A stretch of DNA of 64,000 bases from Geomesophilobacter sediminis (GCF_016458275.1 NZ_JAEMHM010000005.1:1-64000); one strand, 5' to 3'. Positions 44,683 through 53,980 are shown, numbered from the stretch's first letter. Notes: generated by a model not told the origin, from the letters alone. Translations and numbers: made by a program.

Positions 44683-46683
44683 TCAGGGACTGGAGACGGT
44701 GGAACCGATCGACTCGACGCCGAAGTCGGCCGCCTCCTTGGGTACGTTGGCGATCGCCACGACAAACGGGATGCTCTTGCCCGGCTGCACCCCCATGTTG
44801 GACAGCGAATCACCGAACTGGTTGTTCATGATCGAGTCGATCTTGGCGATCGGCAGGGTCGCGAGCTGGTCGTCGGTGAGCTTGTTGCCGCAGTACGCCG
44901 TTTTCTGGAGGATCGGCTTGCCGGCCTTGTCGTACAGGGTCACCTTGATGTGGATCGAGGCGCGCGCTTTCTTGAAGGAATTCACCGCCTGGCCGGTCAC
45001 CACGAAAAGCTCACCCGCGTCCTTGTTCTGATGGAAGGACGCCTGGGCGTTGCGAATGGCGATCTTGCCTTCCTCGGGGCTCTCCATGCCGAACCACGTG
45101 GCGACGAAGCCGAGACCGACCTTGTCGAAGGCCGCCGGGCCGTTCTGCATCAGGTATAAACCGGCGCCGCTCAGGGCAACGACCGCCACCACGGAGATGG
45201 TGACCAGCGACACGGTGAGCACGGAGCGTCCTTTGCGCCGCGGGGAGACCGGGAACGGCGGGACCTCGTCGAGCTCCGGTTCGCCGGCAGCGGCAAGCGG
45301 GCCGGGCTCGGCCGGAGCCGCCACGCCGGGAGCCGACTCCGGCTTCAGGAAGGACGGGAACGCGGCAGTTGCCTCTTTGCCCGCGTCTTTTTTGAAAAGG
45401 TCCTGGTCGAAGGAGAAATCGCCGAAATCGAGCGACTCGCCGCCCGGTGGTGCCGGCTGGGGGGGCACCGGTGCCGCGGCCTCAACGGCGGGCGCGCCTT
45501 CGGTGGCAGGTGCTGCCGCCGGGGGAGTTTCCAGGGCGAACTCGCCGAAGTCGAGGACCGATTCCGAAGCGGCGGGGGACTTCGCCGCCGGCTCCTCGAA
45601 GGAAAAGTCAAAATCGGAGGTCGAAGCGGCCGGCTCGGCCGCCGGAGCGGGAGGGGTCTCGAAGGAAAGCTCGCCGAAATCGAGCACCGATTCGGCAGCG
45701 GCCGGGGTCGTGGGGACCGGCTCTTCGAAGCTGAATTCGGTCGGCCCCGAGACGGGTGATTCCGCCGGCGCTACCGCGGGAGCCGGTTCCTCGAAGGACA
45801 AGGAGCCGAAATCGAGCGGCTCGCCCGAGGTCGCCGGCTCGGTCGGCAGGGCCGGGGGCTCCTCCTCGAAGGAGAACTCCTGGAAGCCGGCGGCGGTCTC
45901 CGTGCCGGCCTGCGGGGTGGCGCCGAGGGTCGGTGCGCCCTCGAAGGAGAGCTCGCCGAAGTCCAGGGCCTCGGTCGGGGCCGCAGCCGGAGCGGCCGGT
46001 GCCTCGTGAGCGGCCGGCTCCTCGAAGCTGAACTCCTGGTAACCGAATCCGCCGGTCTCTGCCTCGGGGGCCGGGGCTTCCGGTGCGGCCGGTGCCTGCT
46101 CTTCGAAACTGAACTCGGAGAAGTCGACGGTGGTTTCGACGGCAGTCGGCGCCGCGGCCTCGGCCGGCGAGGCGGGCTCCTCGAAAGAGAAGGCTCCGAA
46201 ATCGACCTCCGCCTCGGTGGTGGCGGCTGCGGACGCGGCGGCCGGTTCCTCGAAGGAAAACTCGCCAAACGGGGGCGGTTCCTCGACGGAAGCGGCGGCG
46301 CTCTCCGGCGCGGCTGCCTCGAAGGGGGCAAAGGCATCCAGTCCGGCCGGCTCGGCCGCTACGGCGGCCGGGGTTTCTGCGCAAGGCTCTTCGCCGAACC
46401 CGGCGAACTCCTCGGAAGCGGGGGGCTCCTCGGCGGGCGGTGCGAAGCCAGGCTCGGCTGCGGGAACCGAAGTTGCGGCGGGCGCGGCCGGTTCCGGCAC
46501 CTGCGGCGCAGGGGCCCCCAGGCCGGAAAGAACGGCGTCGAACTCCGACTCGTCGTGGGTCGTTTCCACGCCGGCGAGAAAGACGTGGCGGCACTTGGAG
46601 CAGCGGACCTTCACCCCGCCCGGCTTCAATTTGGAGTCGTCCAGCCGAAACCTGGTTTTGCACTGTTCACATTGGAGAATCAT
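44683..46683 (-). CDS. Zinc-ribbon/DUF3426 membrane protein with FSFEE repeats
   Basis: A 666-aa protein. Residues 1-38 form a zinc ribbon (CEQCKTRFRLDD ... RCSKCRHVF, MJ0042 type). Residues about 60-480 are low-complexity, Pro/Ala/Glu-rich with about twelve copies of FGEFSFEEPA-like units. A transmembrane helix (SLVTISVVAVVALSGAGLYL, near 505) is followed by a DUF3426 domain (IAIRNAQASFHQNKDAGELF). The topology suggests a cytoplasmic sensor-like N-terminus and extracytoplasmic C-terminus. The function is unknown. It overlaps hpt by 4 bp, so it is translated with it. Confidence 0.8.
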   Translation of the reverse strand: MILQCEQCKTRFRLDDSKLKPGGVKVRCSKCRHVFLAGVETTHDESEFDAVLSGLGAPAPQVPEPAAPAATSVPAAEPGFAPPAEEPPASEEFAGFGEEPCAETPAAVAAEPAGLDAFAPFEAAAPESAAASVEEPPPFGEFSFEEPAAASAAATTEAEVDFGAFSFEEPASPAEAAAPTAVETTVDFSEFSFEEQAPAAPEAPAPEAETGGFGYQEFSFEEPAAHEAPAAPAAAPTEALDFGELSFEGAPTLGATPQAGTETAAGFQEFSFEEEPPALPTEPATSGEPLDFGSLSFEEPAPAVAPAESPVSGPTEFSFEEPVPTTPAAAESVLDFGELSFETPPAPAAEPAASTSDFDFSFEEPAAKSPAASESVLDFGEFALETPPAAAPATEGAPAVEAAAPVPPQPAPPGGESLDFGDFSFDQDLFKKDAGKEATAAFPSFLKPESAPGVAAPAEPGPLAAAGEPELDEVPPFPVSPRRKGRSVLTVSLVTISVVAVVALSGAGLYLMQNGPAAFDKVGLGFVATWFGMESPEEGKIAIRNAQASFHQNKDAGELFVVTGQAVNSFKKARASIHIKVTLYDKAGKPILQKTAYCGNKLTDDQLATLPIAKIDSIMNNQFGDSLSNMGVQPGKSIPFVVAIANVPKEAADFGVESIGSTVSSP

Positions 46684-47240
46684 TCAACCCCTCCGGGAGT
46701 TTGCCGTACCTCGTAGATGTTGGAAAGCTCCCGCATCTGCTCGTCGAGATCCAGTCCGTATCCCACCAAAAAGCCGCCTTCGCAGGCGATGCCGACGTAC
46801 TTCGGCTCCACCTCCGCCTGGCGGCGTTCCTTCTTGTCGATCAGGGTGCAGATGTTGAGGCTTTCCGGCCCCCGCTGCTGCAACAGGTCCATCAGCCTGG
46901 TGAGGGTGAGACCGGTATCGACGATGTCTTCCAGCACCAGGACGTGACGTCCGGCAATGTCGGCGGCGAGATCCTTCTCGATCGCCACGGTGCCGGTGGT
47001 CGAGGTGCCTGCGTAGCTGGAGAGCGTAACATAGTCGAGCTCTACCGGGACCTTCAGCTCCCGGACCAGGTCCGCGGCAAAGAAGAAGGCACCTTTCAGG
47101 ACCACCACGATCAAAAGCGATTGCCCCTGAAAATCAGACGATATCTCCGCAGCAAGCCGGGCAATCTCGGCGTTGATGCGATCCTTCGAATAGCGCAGCT
47201 GCAGGTCGAATCCTCGATCCAGCCACAATTGACGTTCCAT
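46680..47240 (-). CDS. hpt: Hypoxanthine phosphoribosyltransferase
   Basis: A 186-aa purine salvage enzyme. VLVLEDIVDTGLTLTRL is the PRPP-binding loop, LIVVVLKGAFFFAADLVREL the PPi loop and DYVTLSSYAGTSTTG the flexible active-site loop. It converts hypoxanthine or guanine to the nucleotide with PRPP. GGAACG precedes the ATG. Upstream is the divergent DUF1573 gene. The downstream DUF3426 gene overlaps it by 4 bp, an arrangement I associate with Geobacter-type genomes. Confidence 0.93.
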   Translation of the reverse strand: MERQLWLDRGFDLQLRYSKDRINAEIARLAAEISSDFQGQSLLIVVVLKGAFFFAADLVRELKVPVELDYVTLSSYAGTSTTGTVAIEKDLAADIAGRHVLVLEDIVDTGLTLTRLMDLLQQRGPESLNICTLIDKKERRQAEVEPKYVGIACEGGFLVGYGLDLDEQMRELSNIYEVRQTPGGVE

Positions 47241-47365
47241 TAATTAACTCCGAGCCTCTCTATAACAGATACCATTGGTACTGTCAAATGATTCTGGCCA
47301 GCGTAAGGCCTTTATGATATAACCATAAAATGTTTTTGTTAGCAACGAATTAAGGGGTGGACATT

Positions 47366-48058
47366 ATGAAACCGCGTACGATATTGCTGAGCTTGATGAG
47401 CTACCTCGCAGTCACTGCTACAGCCATTGCCGCTCCGGAGTACAGCGTCGACCACGGGAGTTACAATTTCGGCACCGTTACTCAGGGGAAGAAAGTGCAA
47501 CACAGCTTCACGATAAAGAACAACGGCGACGCCACGCTGCAGATCAAACAACTCACCGCCTCTTGTGGGTGCACCGCGGCCACCCCCTCCGCTTCCAGCA
47601 TCGCTCCCGGCAAGAGCGCGGAAATAAAGGTGGTTTTCGATTCGACCAACTTCTCCGGCAAGGTGCAAAAGACGGTGGCGATGACCACCAATGCGGGGAA
47701 GAACCCCAACTATACCTTCACCATGGAAGGGATCGTTGCCGAAGAACTGCAGGCCACCCCGCGCCAGATCAGCCTGGGAACCATGAAGGCCGGGGTTCCG
47801 CGCGAGGTGACGGTCACCGTGCGTAACAACGGCTCGACCATGCACCGGCTGATCTCCGCGACGGCGAACTCGAACTCCCTGCAGATCACCCCGAAGATCC
47901 CGAAGCAGAACATCAAGCCGGGCGAGAGCGGCACCGTCGAATTGACCATCGCCTCCCGATCCGAGGCGCGCATTTTGAGCGGGTACCTGCACATCGTGAC
48001 CGACAACCCGCAGAAAAAAGAGATCACCATCCCGATCTACGGCTCCGCCGCGAAGTAG
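47366..48058 (+). CDS. DUF1573-family exported protein
   Basis: A 230-aa protein with signal peptide (LLSLMSYLAVTATAIAAP) and two Ig-like beta domains: VDHGSYNFGTVTQGKKVQHS with the SCGCTAATP metal- or disulfide-type motif, then a second domain starting RQISLGTMKAGVPREV. DUF1573/ASH-like domains are found in periplasmic or surface proteins; the function is unknown. AAGGGG lies 9 nt before the ATG; a GTG three codons earlier is possible. Confidence 0.85.
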   Translation: MKPRTILLSLMSYLAVTATAIAAPEYSVDHGSYNFGTVTQGKKVQHSFTIKNNGDATLQIKQLTASCGCTAATPSASSIAPGKSAEIKVVFDSTNFSGKVQKTVAMTTNAGKNPNYTFTMEGIVAEELQATPRQISLGTMKAGVPREVTVTVRNNGSTMHRLISATANSNSLQITPKIPKQNIKPGESGTVELTIASRSEARILSGYLHIVTDNPQKKEITIPIYGSAAK

Positions 48059-48094
48059 CGGCTTTCCTCCCCCACCGTTATGGCTGCGACCCTG

Positions 48095-48135
48095 ACCTCC
48101 CCCCTTTGACCAAGGGAGGCTGGGGGGGATTTGCT
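48095..48135. repeat. Dispersed cccccctttgaccaaggg repeat
   Basis: A member of the hairpin family seen at 42530-42655. The stretch 48059-48319 holds no gene. Confidence 0.6.
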
Positions 48136-48319
48136 TTTGAGGTTCTACCTGGGGTGGCACCGAGCCAGGTCCGTTTTCCGGTCCCAGCGGGGAGCAGGAA
48201 AAGGGGCCACCGCAAATGAACTTATCCATCAGCACGTCCGGAGGGGTGCCGGCAAGCGCCGCCGGGCAGCAAATTAAGGCTTGAGTTGCCCAGAGAAATA
48301 GTGTACAAAGTTTGCTTCT

Positions 48320-48396
48320 GGGCGGTTAGCTCAGTTGGATAGAGTACAGGCCTCCGAAGCCTGGGGTCGTGGGTTCGAATCCCATGCCGCCCGCCA
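48320..48396 (+). tRNA. tRNA-Arg (CCG)
   Basis: A 77-nt tRNA with encoded CCA. Acceptor GGGCGGT/GCCGCCC (one G-U pair), D arm GCTCAGTTGGATAGAG, anticodon loop CTCCGAA in the stem CAGGC/GCCTG, T arm GTGGGTTCGAATCCCAT. Anticodon CCG reads CGG arginine codons. Confidence 0.96.
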
Positions 48397-48403
48397 GAAT
48401 CAG

Positions 48404-48446
48404 AGCCGCATAGAAACGGGAAAGCCGTTTTTATGCGGCTTTTTTT
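48404..48446 (+). terminator. Terminator downstream of tRNA-Arg
   Basis: AGCCGCATA-AAACGG / CCGTTT-TATGCGGCT with two single mismatches, then TTTTTT. Confidence 0.9.
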
Positions 48447-48583
48447 CGTCCTACGTTTCCGCCTATGCGCACCATTACGGTTCTTGCCACACGGAAATTT
48501 TGAGATAGCCTATCGTATCCTTTGTCCAGCAGACCCCACCGAGCATGGTGGACATGCATCAACCAAAGGAGGTGATATCTGAC

Positions 48584-49220
48584 ATGGCTGCTCCAGCGGT
48601 ACCTTTTTACGGGAAGGACGCGGACCGGCTCGCGATGCTGACCATCGCCTTCAACGCCTTGGCACAGCGCGAGGATATCCTCAATACCTGGCCGGCAACG
48701 GTGCCCCATCCCAAGAAATTCAAGGAGAAGATCGACATCTACCAGGGGGCCTTCCATGAAGCCCTCAACTTCGACCGCAGGGCCATCGCCCAGCGGGTCG
48801 CTGCCTGTAACAACGCCGGTGTCACGTGGCAGAAGATCGTGAACTATTTGTGTTCCACCGAAGCCGACAACACCGAGCTGCTGCAACAGATGGGGATTGG
48901 TTCCAGATCGCGCCGCAGTACCGGCGGCCCGGTGGAAGTGGGCGCTCCCGACCTCAGTGTGGTCAACGTCGACGAAAAGGGGGGTGGTACGGGCCTCCTG
49001 CTCCCGGGACCGGCGGCGCTACACGTACTGCATGGAAGTAACCGAAGGTGATCCGAGGATGGATGAGGGGTGGTACCACAAGGGAAGCTTCGCAGACTGC
49101 ACCGAGATGATCATGTCCGGCTTCCAGTCGGGCAAGCAGTACTCCTTCCGCTGCAGGATCATCGGAAGGGACAACAAGGTGGGCCCCTGGTCCCATATAG
49201 TCAGCTTGATGGTAACCTGA
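48584..49220 (+). pseudogene. FN3-type protein with a frameshift in a G6 tract
   Basis: The first frame (48584-49051) begins MAAPAVPFYGKDADRLAMLT after GGAGGTG and runs through a helical domain to DLSVVNVDEKG; it then goes out of family. From about 48978 the +1 frame continues as RYTYCMEVTEGDPRMDEGW and GKQYSFRCRIIGRDNKVGPW and ends at 49220, a fibronectin type III-like domain. Together they rebuild a known Geobacter-type family of about 210 aa. The shift coincides with six G residues (48979-48984), so one extra G explains it. Sequencing error, slippage-based phase variation or a true pseudogene are all possible. Confidence 0.75.
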
Positions 49221-49259
49221 GATCGGGAGTTCCCCCCACCTCAGGATCAGCCGTTCAAG

Positions 49260-49317
49260 AGCCCCGGCAACGATGCGGACCTCGCGGTCCCGTCGTCGTC
49301 GGGGCTTTTTTTTTTTA
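49260..49317 (+). terminator. Terminator of the FN3-type gene
   Basis: AGCCCCGGCAACGATGCGGACC pairs imperfectly with GGTCC-GTCGTCGTCGGGGCT and is followed by a long T-run. Confidence 0.85.
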
Positions 49318-49403
49318 AGGAACCATCGTCCAAACCAAGGTAGCGGCGGTTCTGGGCAGAAACCCGGTGAAGTCCCCTCTTGCGAAGCGTGATTTTAGGC
49401 ATT

Positions 49404-49506
49404 CACACGGATCGCCACGAAAACAAAACGGATAACACCTCATCTTTTGGGGTTTGCCCTAAAGCCTGATGAGGTGATACCCGTTCTTTTTGCCGTTATC
49501 CGTGTG
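49404..49506. repeat. 103-bp imperfect inverted repeat
   Basis: Outer arms CACACGGAT / ATCCGTGTG (9 of 9) and inner arms AACGGATAACACCTCATC / GATGAGGTGATACCCGTT (16 of 18) around a 23-nt loop. It is preceded by a degraded ccccctcttgcgaag repeat. The size and symmetry suggest a MITE-like element or structured RNA. Confidence 0.75.
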
Positions 49507-49519
49507 GAGACACCTTTCC

Positions 49520-49920
49520 GTCGGTGCAGGTAACGATGCTCCGCCCAAAATCATGCCCCCCTGTCAAAAATGTTCGAGGTACCCTTCCAAACATTTTTGG
49601 CCTGAGCTGTTGGAATGAGATCAGGCAAAAAAAGATGCAACGGGCACAGAAATGCATCGGGTCACCTGGAAAAGATTTTCCAGGCGGCAAAAACCTTGAG
49701 ATCGGTAAAAAAATCCAAACGTAGGGGCAAAAATGCACCGGGTCGTTTCAGATAGATTTCTACCGGGGCAAAAATGCAACTTGCCGCGACAAAAACATTT
49801 AGAAGACGCCAATAACTTTTTTAGCCCGCCAGTACGGAAAATGCCCTGGGCAAAAACATTTAAGACCCGGCAAAAACGCACCGAGGGGGGCAAAGTTGTT
49901 TGAGAAGGCAGCAAAGCGGA
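49520..49920. other. Gene-free stretch with recurrent GGCAAAAA motifs
   Basis: At least seven gcaaaaa motifs (near 49625, 49687, 49728, 49768, 49792, 49852 and 49870), often followed by tgca or cattta, alternate with short G/C stretches. No frame has coding character. The unit spacing is irregular (about 15-60 bp). The gene-free stretch continues from 49920 to 50241, where nothing was recognised. Confidence 0.5.
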
Positions 49921-50241
49921 AGGAGAGACGGCAGAGGTGTCGGAGGAGAACGCAAAACAGTTACCAGAGACGGTATGCGAGGTTTCGAAGCGGCAACAGG
50001 TTACCCGGCAAAGGATTTACCTCTTTTTCCTAAAGCGCCCTAATTCCCCGGCCGGTCCGCCCCGTCGATCCTCCCTCCCGATCTAACGTGTTGCATTTGG
50101 TTATTGCTGACCAACAAAATTCTTCGTTTTACCCGTCCTCGACAAGCGTATCATGAAGCCATGAGGGACCAGCCTCAATACGACAGGTGGCCACGATGCA
50201 GACGGCCCCAACGGAAAAATCGGTTTACTTGGAGGTTAAAA

Positions 50242-50916
50242 ATGGCTACGGCTACATTTACCGGTAAAGGCGGACCGAGTCCGCGCCTACTGACTCCTAA
50301 GAACTCGATGTTGCTTCTTATCGACCATCAGCCCCAAATGGCATTTGCCTCGCATTCTATCGACATCCAACTCCTTATCAACAACGTGACGGGCCTCGCA
50401 AAATCAGCCAAGATTTTCGATGTGCCCGTCGTGCTGACCACGGTGGCCGCGAAGAGTTTCAGCGGTCCAATCTTTGCCCCGGTCCAGGAAGTCTACCCGA
50501 GCACAGATCCCATCGACCGCACCACCATGAACTGCTGGGAAGACCCAAAGGTGGTCCAGGCCGTGAGGGCAACGGATCGAAAGAAAATCATCATGGCCGC
50601 CTTATGGACCGAGGTCTGCCTCGCCACCGCCTGCCTTTCCGCCCTCGACGACGGCTTCGAGGTCTACATCGTGACTGACGCTTCGGCCGGGGTTACCGCC
50701 GAGGCCCATGAAATGGCTATCCAAAGGATGGTCCAGGCGGGTGCCATCCCGACCACCTGGCTGCAGGTGCTTCTGGAATGGCAACGCGACTGGGCGCGCC
50801 AGGAGACCTATAACGCGGTGATGAATGTGGCCAAGGAGCACGCCGGTGGTTACGGCTTAGGCATCAACTACGCCAAGACCATGCTGGGTGAGCACGCCAG
50901 CGAAGGCGGCAAATAG
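50242..50916 (+). CDS. Isochorismatase-family hydrolase (YcaC-like)
   Basis: A 224-aa cysteine hydrolase. The catalytic triad positions are D in MLLLIDHQPQMAFA, K in TVAAKSFSGP and C in LWTEVCLATACLSAL. Proteins of this type hydrolyse amide or isochorismate-like bonds; the exact substrate is unknown. The start follows TTGGAGG. It opens a cluster with an ABM-domain protein and an amidohydrolase on the same strand. Confidence 0.85.
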   Translation: MATATFTGKGGPSPRLLTPKNSMLLLIDHQPQMAFASHSIDIQLLINNVTGLAKSAKIFDVPVVLTTVAAKSFSGPIFAPVQEVYPSTDPIDRTTMNCWEDPKVVQAVRATDRKKIIMAALWTEVCLATACLSALDDGFEVYIVTDASAGVTAEAHEMAIQRMVQAGAIPTTWLQVLLEWQRDWARQETYNAVMNVAKEHAGGYGLGINYAKTMLGEHASEGGK

Positions 50917-51029
50917 CCCACGCTCCCTCCCGACAAGGGAAAGGGCCGGACGCCCTTTCCCCCCTCCCCTTCCAAGGACGGGGAGAAGGTCTGGAGGTCG
51001 AACCTGCCGTCCCGAGAAGCGGGGACCGT

Positions 51030-51608
51030 ATGGAAAACGTCTCGCAAGCTAAAGGCGCTGAACCTGTCGCGGTGCTGACTCTGCGTACGGTAAAACGGGG
51101 GAATGAGGAAAAATTCGAGGCAGCGTTGCACGACTTCATTTCCGAGTCACTCCACTCCGAGGGTCAACTCGGGGTGCACGTAATCCGTCCGCCAACCGGC
51201 AGCGACTCCCGGGAATACGGCATCGTGCGCCGCTTTATCAGCAGGGAGGCCCGCGACAATTTCTACCGTTCCGAGTTATTCAAGAAGTGGGAAGAAAAGA
51301 TTGCCCCCATGACGGAAGGAAGCCCCGTTCGCCAGGAGCTAACGGGGCTTGAAGCGTGGTTCTCCCTTCCGGGCAGAGAGGCAACCGTTACGCCACCTCG
51401 CTGGAAAATGGCCCTTGCCACGGTCGTGGGCGTCTATCCGACCAGCATGCTGGTTCCCTGGCTGCTGCAGCCGCTGATCGGGAAGCTCCCCCCCTTGCTG
51501 CAGGCCTTTTTCATCGCGGCGGGCATCGTAGTCATCTTGACGTGGGCGGTCATGCCGCTTTTGGTAAAGCTCCTGGAACGGTGGCTGCTCCCACGCGAGG
51601 AGGCATGA
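51030..51608 (+). CDS. ABM-domain protein with membrane segments
   Basis: A 192-aa protein. Residues about 12-110 form an antibiotic-biosynthesis-monooxygenase-type ferredoxin-like fold (AVLTLRTVKRGNEEKFEAAL, REYGIVRRFISREARDNFYR). Two C-terminal hydrophobic helices follow (ALATVVGVYPTSMLVPWLL and LLQAFFIAAGIVVILTWAVM). ABM domains often act on quinones or aromatic compounds. The stop overlaps the amidohydrolase start (ATGA), so the two are coupled. Confidence 0.82.
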   Translation: MENVSQAKGAEPVAVLTLRTVKRGNEEKFEAALHDFISESLHSEGQLGVHVIRPPTGSDSREYGIVRRFISREARDNFYRSELFKKWEEKIAPMTEGSPVRQELTGLEAWFSLPGREATVTPPRWKMALATVVGVYPTSMLVPWLLQPLIGKLPPLLQAFFIAAGIVVILTWAVMPLLVKLLERWLLPREEA

Positions 51609-51610
51609 TC

Positions 51611-53431
51611 ATGAACGCACCACACGTGGTTCTACATAACGGAGCGATCACCACCCTGGACGAGAGGCACCCTCAGGTTTCTGCAGTTGCCGTAACCGGG
51701 GGCCAGATAACTGCCATAGGAGGAGATGAACTCCTCGCTACCGCGGACGACAAGACGCAAAGGATCGATCTGAAAGGTCGCCGGGTCATTCCCGGACTGA
51801 ACGATTCTCATCTGCACGTCATTCGAGGCGGCCTCAACTACAACATGGAGCTGCGCTGGGATGGCGTCCCGTCCCTGGCTGAGGCTCTGCAGATGCTGCG
51901 GGATCAGGCGCGTCGCACCCCTCCGCCCCAATGGGTGCGGGTGATCGGCGGCTGGACCGAGTTCCAGTTTGCCGAACGGCGTATGCCGACCCTGGACCAG
52001 ATTAACGAAGCCGCGCCGGATACCCCCGTGTTTGTCCTCCACCTGTACGATCGGGCGCTCCTGAACGCTGCGGCACTGCGCATCATGGGATACAACCGCG
52101 ACACGCCGAACCCGCCGGCAGGGGAGATCCAGCGCGACAAGGCGGGAAACCCGACCGGACTCCTCATCGCCAGGCCAAACGCCATGATCCTCTACGCGAG
52201 CCTTGCGAAGGGGCCGAAGCTTTCGTTCGACGACCAGCTCAACTCCACCCGCCATTTCATGCGCGAACTGAACCGGCTTGGGCTGACCAGCGCCATTGAC
52301 GCCGGAGGAGGATTCCAGAACTATCCGGACGACTACAAGGTGATCGGGCAGCTTGCTTCCAACCGCCAGATGACCCTGCGGATCGCCTACAACCTCTTCA
52401 CCCAGCATCCCAAGGGGGAATTCGAGGACTTCACCAACTGGGTGCACTCCGCATCGCCGGGGCAGGGGGACGATTTCTACCGCCTGAACGGCGCCGGCGA
52501 GATGCTGATCTTCTCGGCGGCGGATTTCGAGGATTTCCTGGAGCCGCGGCCGGAATTGCCGCGGGAGCTGGAAGGTGAACTCACCCGTGTCATCCGTCTG
52601 CTGGCCGAAAACCGCTGGCCGTTCCGCCTCCATGCGACCTACGACGAGTCGATTTCCCGGTTTCTCGACGTGTTCGAAACGGTGAACCGGGAGATTCCGT
52701 TCAGCGGCCTGCGCTGGTTCTTCGACCATGCAGAAACCGTCACGCCGCAGAACCTCGAGCGGATCAAATCCTTGGGCGGCGGCATCGCCATCCAGGACCG
52801 CATGGCGTTCCAGGGTGAATACTTCAGGGAACGGTACGGCAGGGACGCCGCCGAGCACTCGCCCCCCGTCACCAGAATGCTGGAAATGGGTATTCCGGTA
52901 GGCGCCGGCACCGACGCGACCCGGGTATCCAGCTACAACCCGTGGGTTTCCCTGTACTGGCTGGTCACCGGCCGGACCGTCGGTGGGATGCAGCTCTACC
53001 CCGAGGCGAACCGTATCGACCGGCTCGCCGCGCTCAGGCTGTACACGGTCGGAAGCAGTTGGTTCTCCGGCGAAGACGGGAAGAAGGGGATGCTCGTTCC
53101 CGGCCAGTTTGCCGACCTGGCGGTGCTCTCCTCCGACTACCTGACCGTCCCGGACGAAGAGATCAAGCGGATCGAATCGGTGCTGACCATGGTGGGGGGC
53201 CAGATCGTCCACGGCACCGGGGAATTCGGCACCATGGCACCTCCGCTTCCTCCGGTGAGCCCGGATTGGTCGCCGGTAAGCAACTACGGTGGCTATCACG
53301 GCGCTGCCAGCACCGCGACGGCAACCAATTCCATGAAAGCGGTATGCTGCAGCCATTCGATCCCCCAAGGGCGATCTCAAAAAACCGCCCCGCTTTGGAG
53401 GGGCATCGGCTGCGACTGCTTCGCCTTCTAA
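51611..53431 (+). CDS. YtcJ-type metal-dependent amidohydrolase
   Basis: A 606-aa amidohydrolase: HNGAITTLDERHPQVSAVAV at the N-terminus, the metal-binding HxH in LNDSHLHVIRGG, a further His in FRLHATYD and FFDHAE, and the terminal metal Asp in GAGTDATRVSSYNPW. It hydrolyses cyclic or linear amides on a TIM-barrel scaffold. The ATG at 51611 has AGGAGG 7 nt upstream; an ATG at 51605 overlaps the previous stop. The last 35 residues (KAVCCSHSIPQGRSQKTAPL onward) look unlike the family and may be read-through after a small rearrangement. Confidence 0.85.
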   Translation: MNAPHVVLHNGAITTLDERHPQVSAVAVTGGQITAIGGDELLATADDKTQRIDLKGRRVIPGLNDSHLHVIRGGLNYNMELRWDGVPSLAEALQMLRDQARRTPPPQWVRVIGGWTEFQFAERRMPTLDQINEAAPDTPVFVLHLYDRALLNAAALRIMGYNRDTPNPPAGEIQRDKAGNPTGLLIARPNAMILYASLAKGPKLSFDDQLNSTRHFMRELNRLGLTSAIDAGGGFQNYPDDYKVIGQLASNRQMTLRIAYNLFTQHPKGEFEDFTNWVHSASPGQGDDFYRLNGAGEMLIFSAADFEDFLEPRPELPRELEGELTRVIRLLAENRWPFRLHATYDESISRFLDVFETVNREIPFSGLRWFFDHAETVTPQNLERIKSLGGGIAIQDRMAFQGEYFRERYGRDAAEHSPPVTRMLEMGIPVGAGTDATRVSSYNPWVSLYWLVTGRTVGGMQLYPEANRIDRLAALRLYTVGSSWFSGEDGKKGMLVPGQFADLAVLSSDYLTVPDEEIKRIESVLTMVGGQIVHGTGEFGTMAPPLPPVSPDWSPVSNYGGYHGAASTATATNSMKAVCCSHSIPQGRSQKTAPLWRGIGCDCFAF

Positions 53432-53725
53432 ACCGGAAAGGGGGGCATGGTGCACCATCCGACCTCCGGTCACCATGCCCCCACCCTCCCTCCCTCCCTC
53501 CCCCTCGCCATACCAGGCATTTGCCGATAGCTACTCACCTGGGCCGTCGTTCGCCGGCGCCGGGAGACACCGCAGGCTGGCCGACCGCGCTTAGCCTCGA
53601 AGTCTTTTCTTTCGTCTTTTCTTTCGCCCTCCTTGGGACAAGTTTCGGTGCGGAAAACCCGCATGGTGCGCCACCACCGGTGCCAAGCCATCGTGTGGTA
53701 GACTCTTACCTTCTCATTGGGCTGT

Positions 53726-53923
53726 GAAGCACTTGCCCTCTATGAGGATGGTGGCGTGAGCATCACGACGGATGACCGTCCGCTTCGTTTTCTGCAGGTC
53801 TCAGGGGAGCCGATCGGAGAACCGGTGGCCTGATACGGCCCAATCGTCATGAATACGCGGGAGGAATTACACGCAGCCTTCGAGGAATACCGGAGGGGTA
53901 CCTTCATCAAACATGCAGCTTGA
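53726..53923 (+). pseudogene. Pirin C-terminal remnant with in-frame stop
   Basis: The frame reads EALALYEDGGVSITT, RFLQVSGEPIGEPVA, stop, YGPIVMNTREELHAAFEEYR and ends FIKHAA. This is the C-terminal cupin of a pirin, where GEPVAWYGPIVMN is the normal signature: TGG has become TGA at 53831. The N-terminal domain is absent. It lies beside DoxX, isochorismatase and ABM genes, a group commonly seen with pirins, so it was likely once part of that cluster. Confidence 0.85.
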
Positions 53924-53980
53924 GTCAGCTAATTTTTTCCACGTGTTCTATGCACGTGTTGACTGTTTTAGGGAGGGATG

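Noticed and set aside
48320-50241. tRNA-Arg as a second island insertion site
   Set aside because: No second copy of its 3' end was seen downstream and no integrase gene is present.
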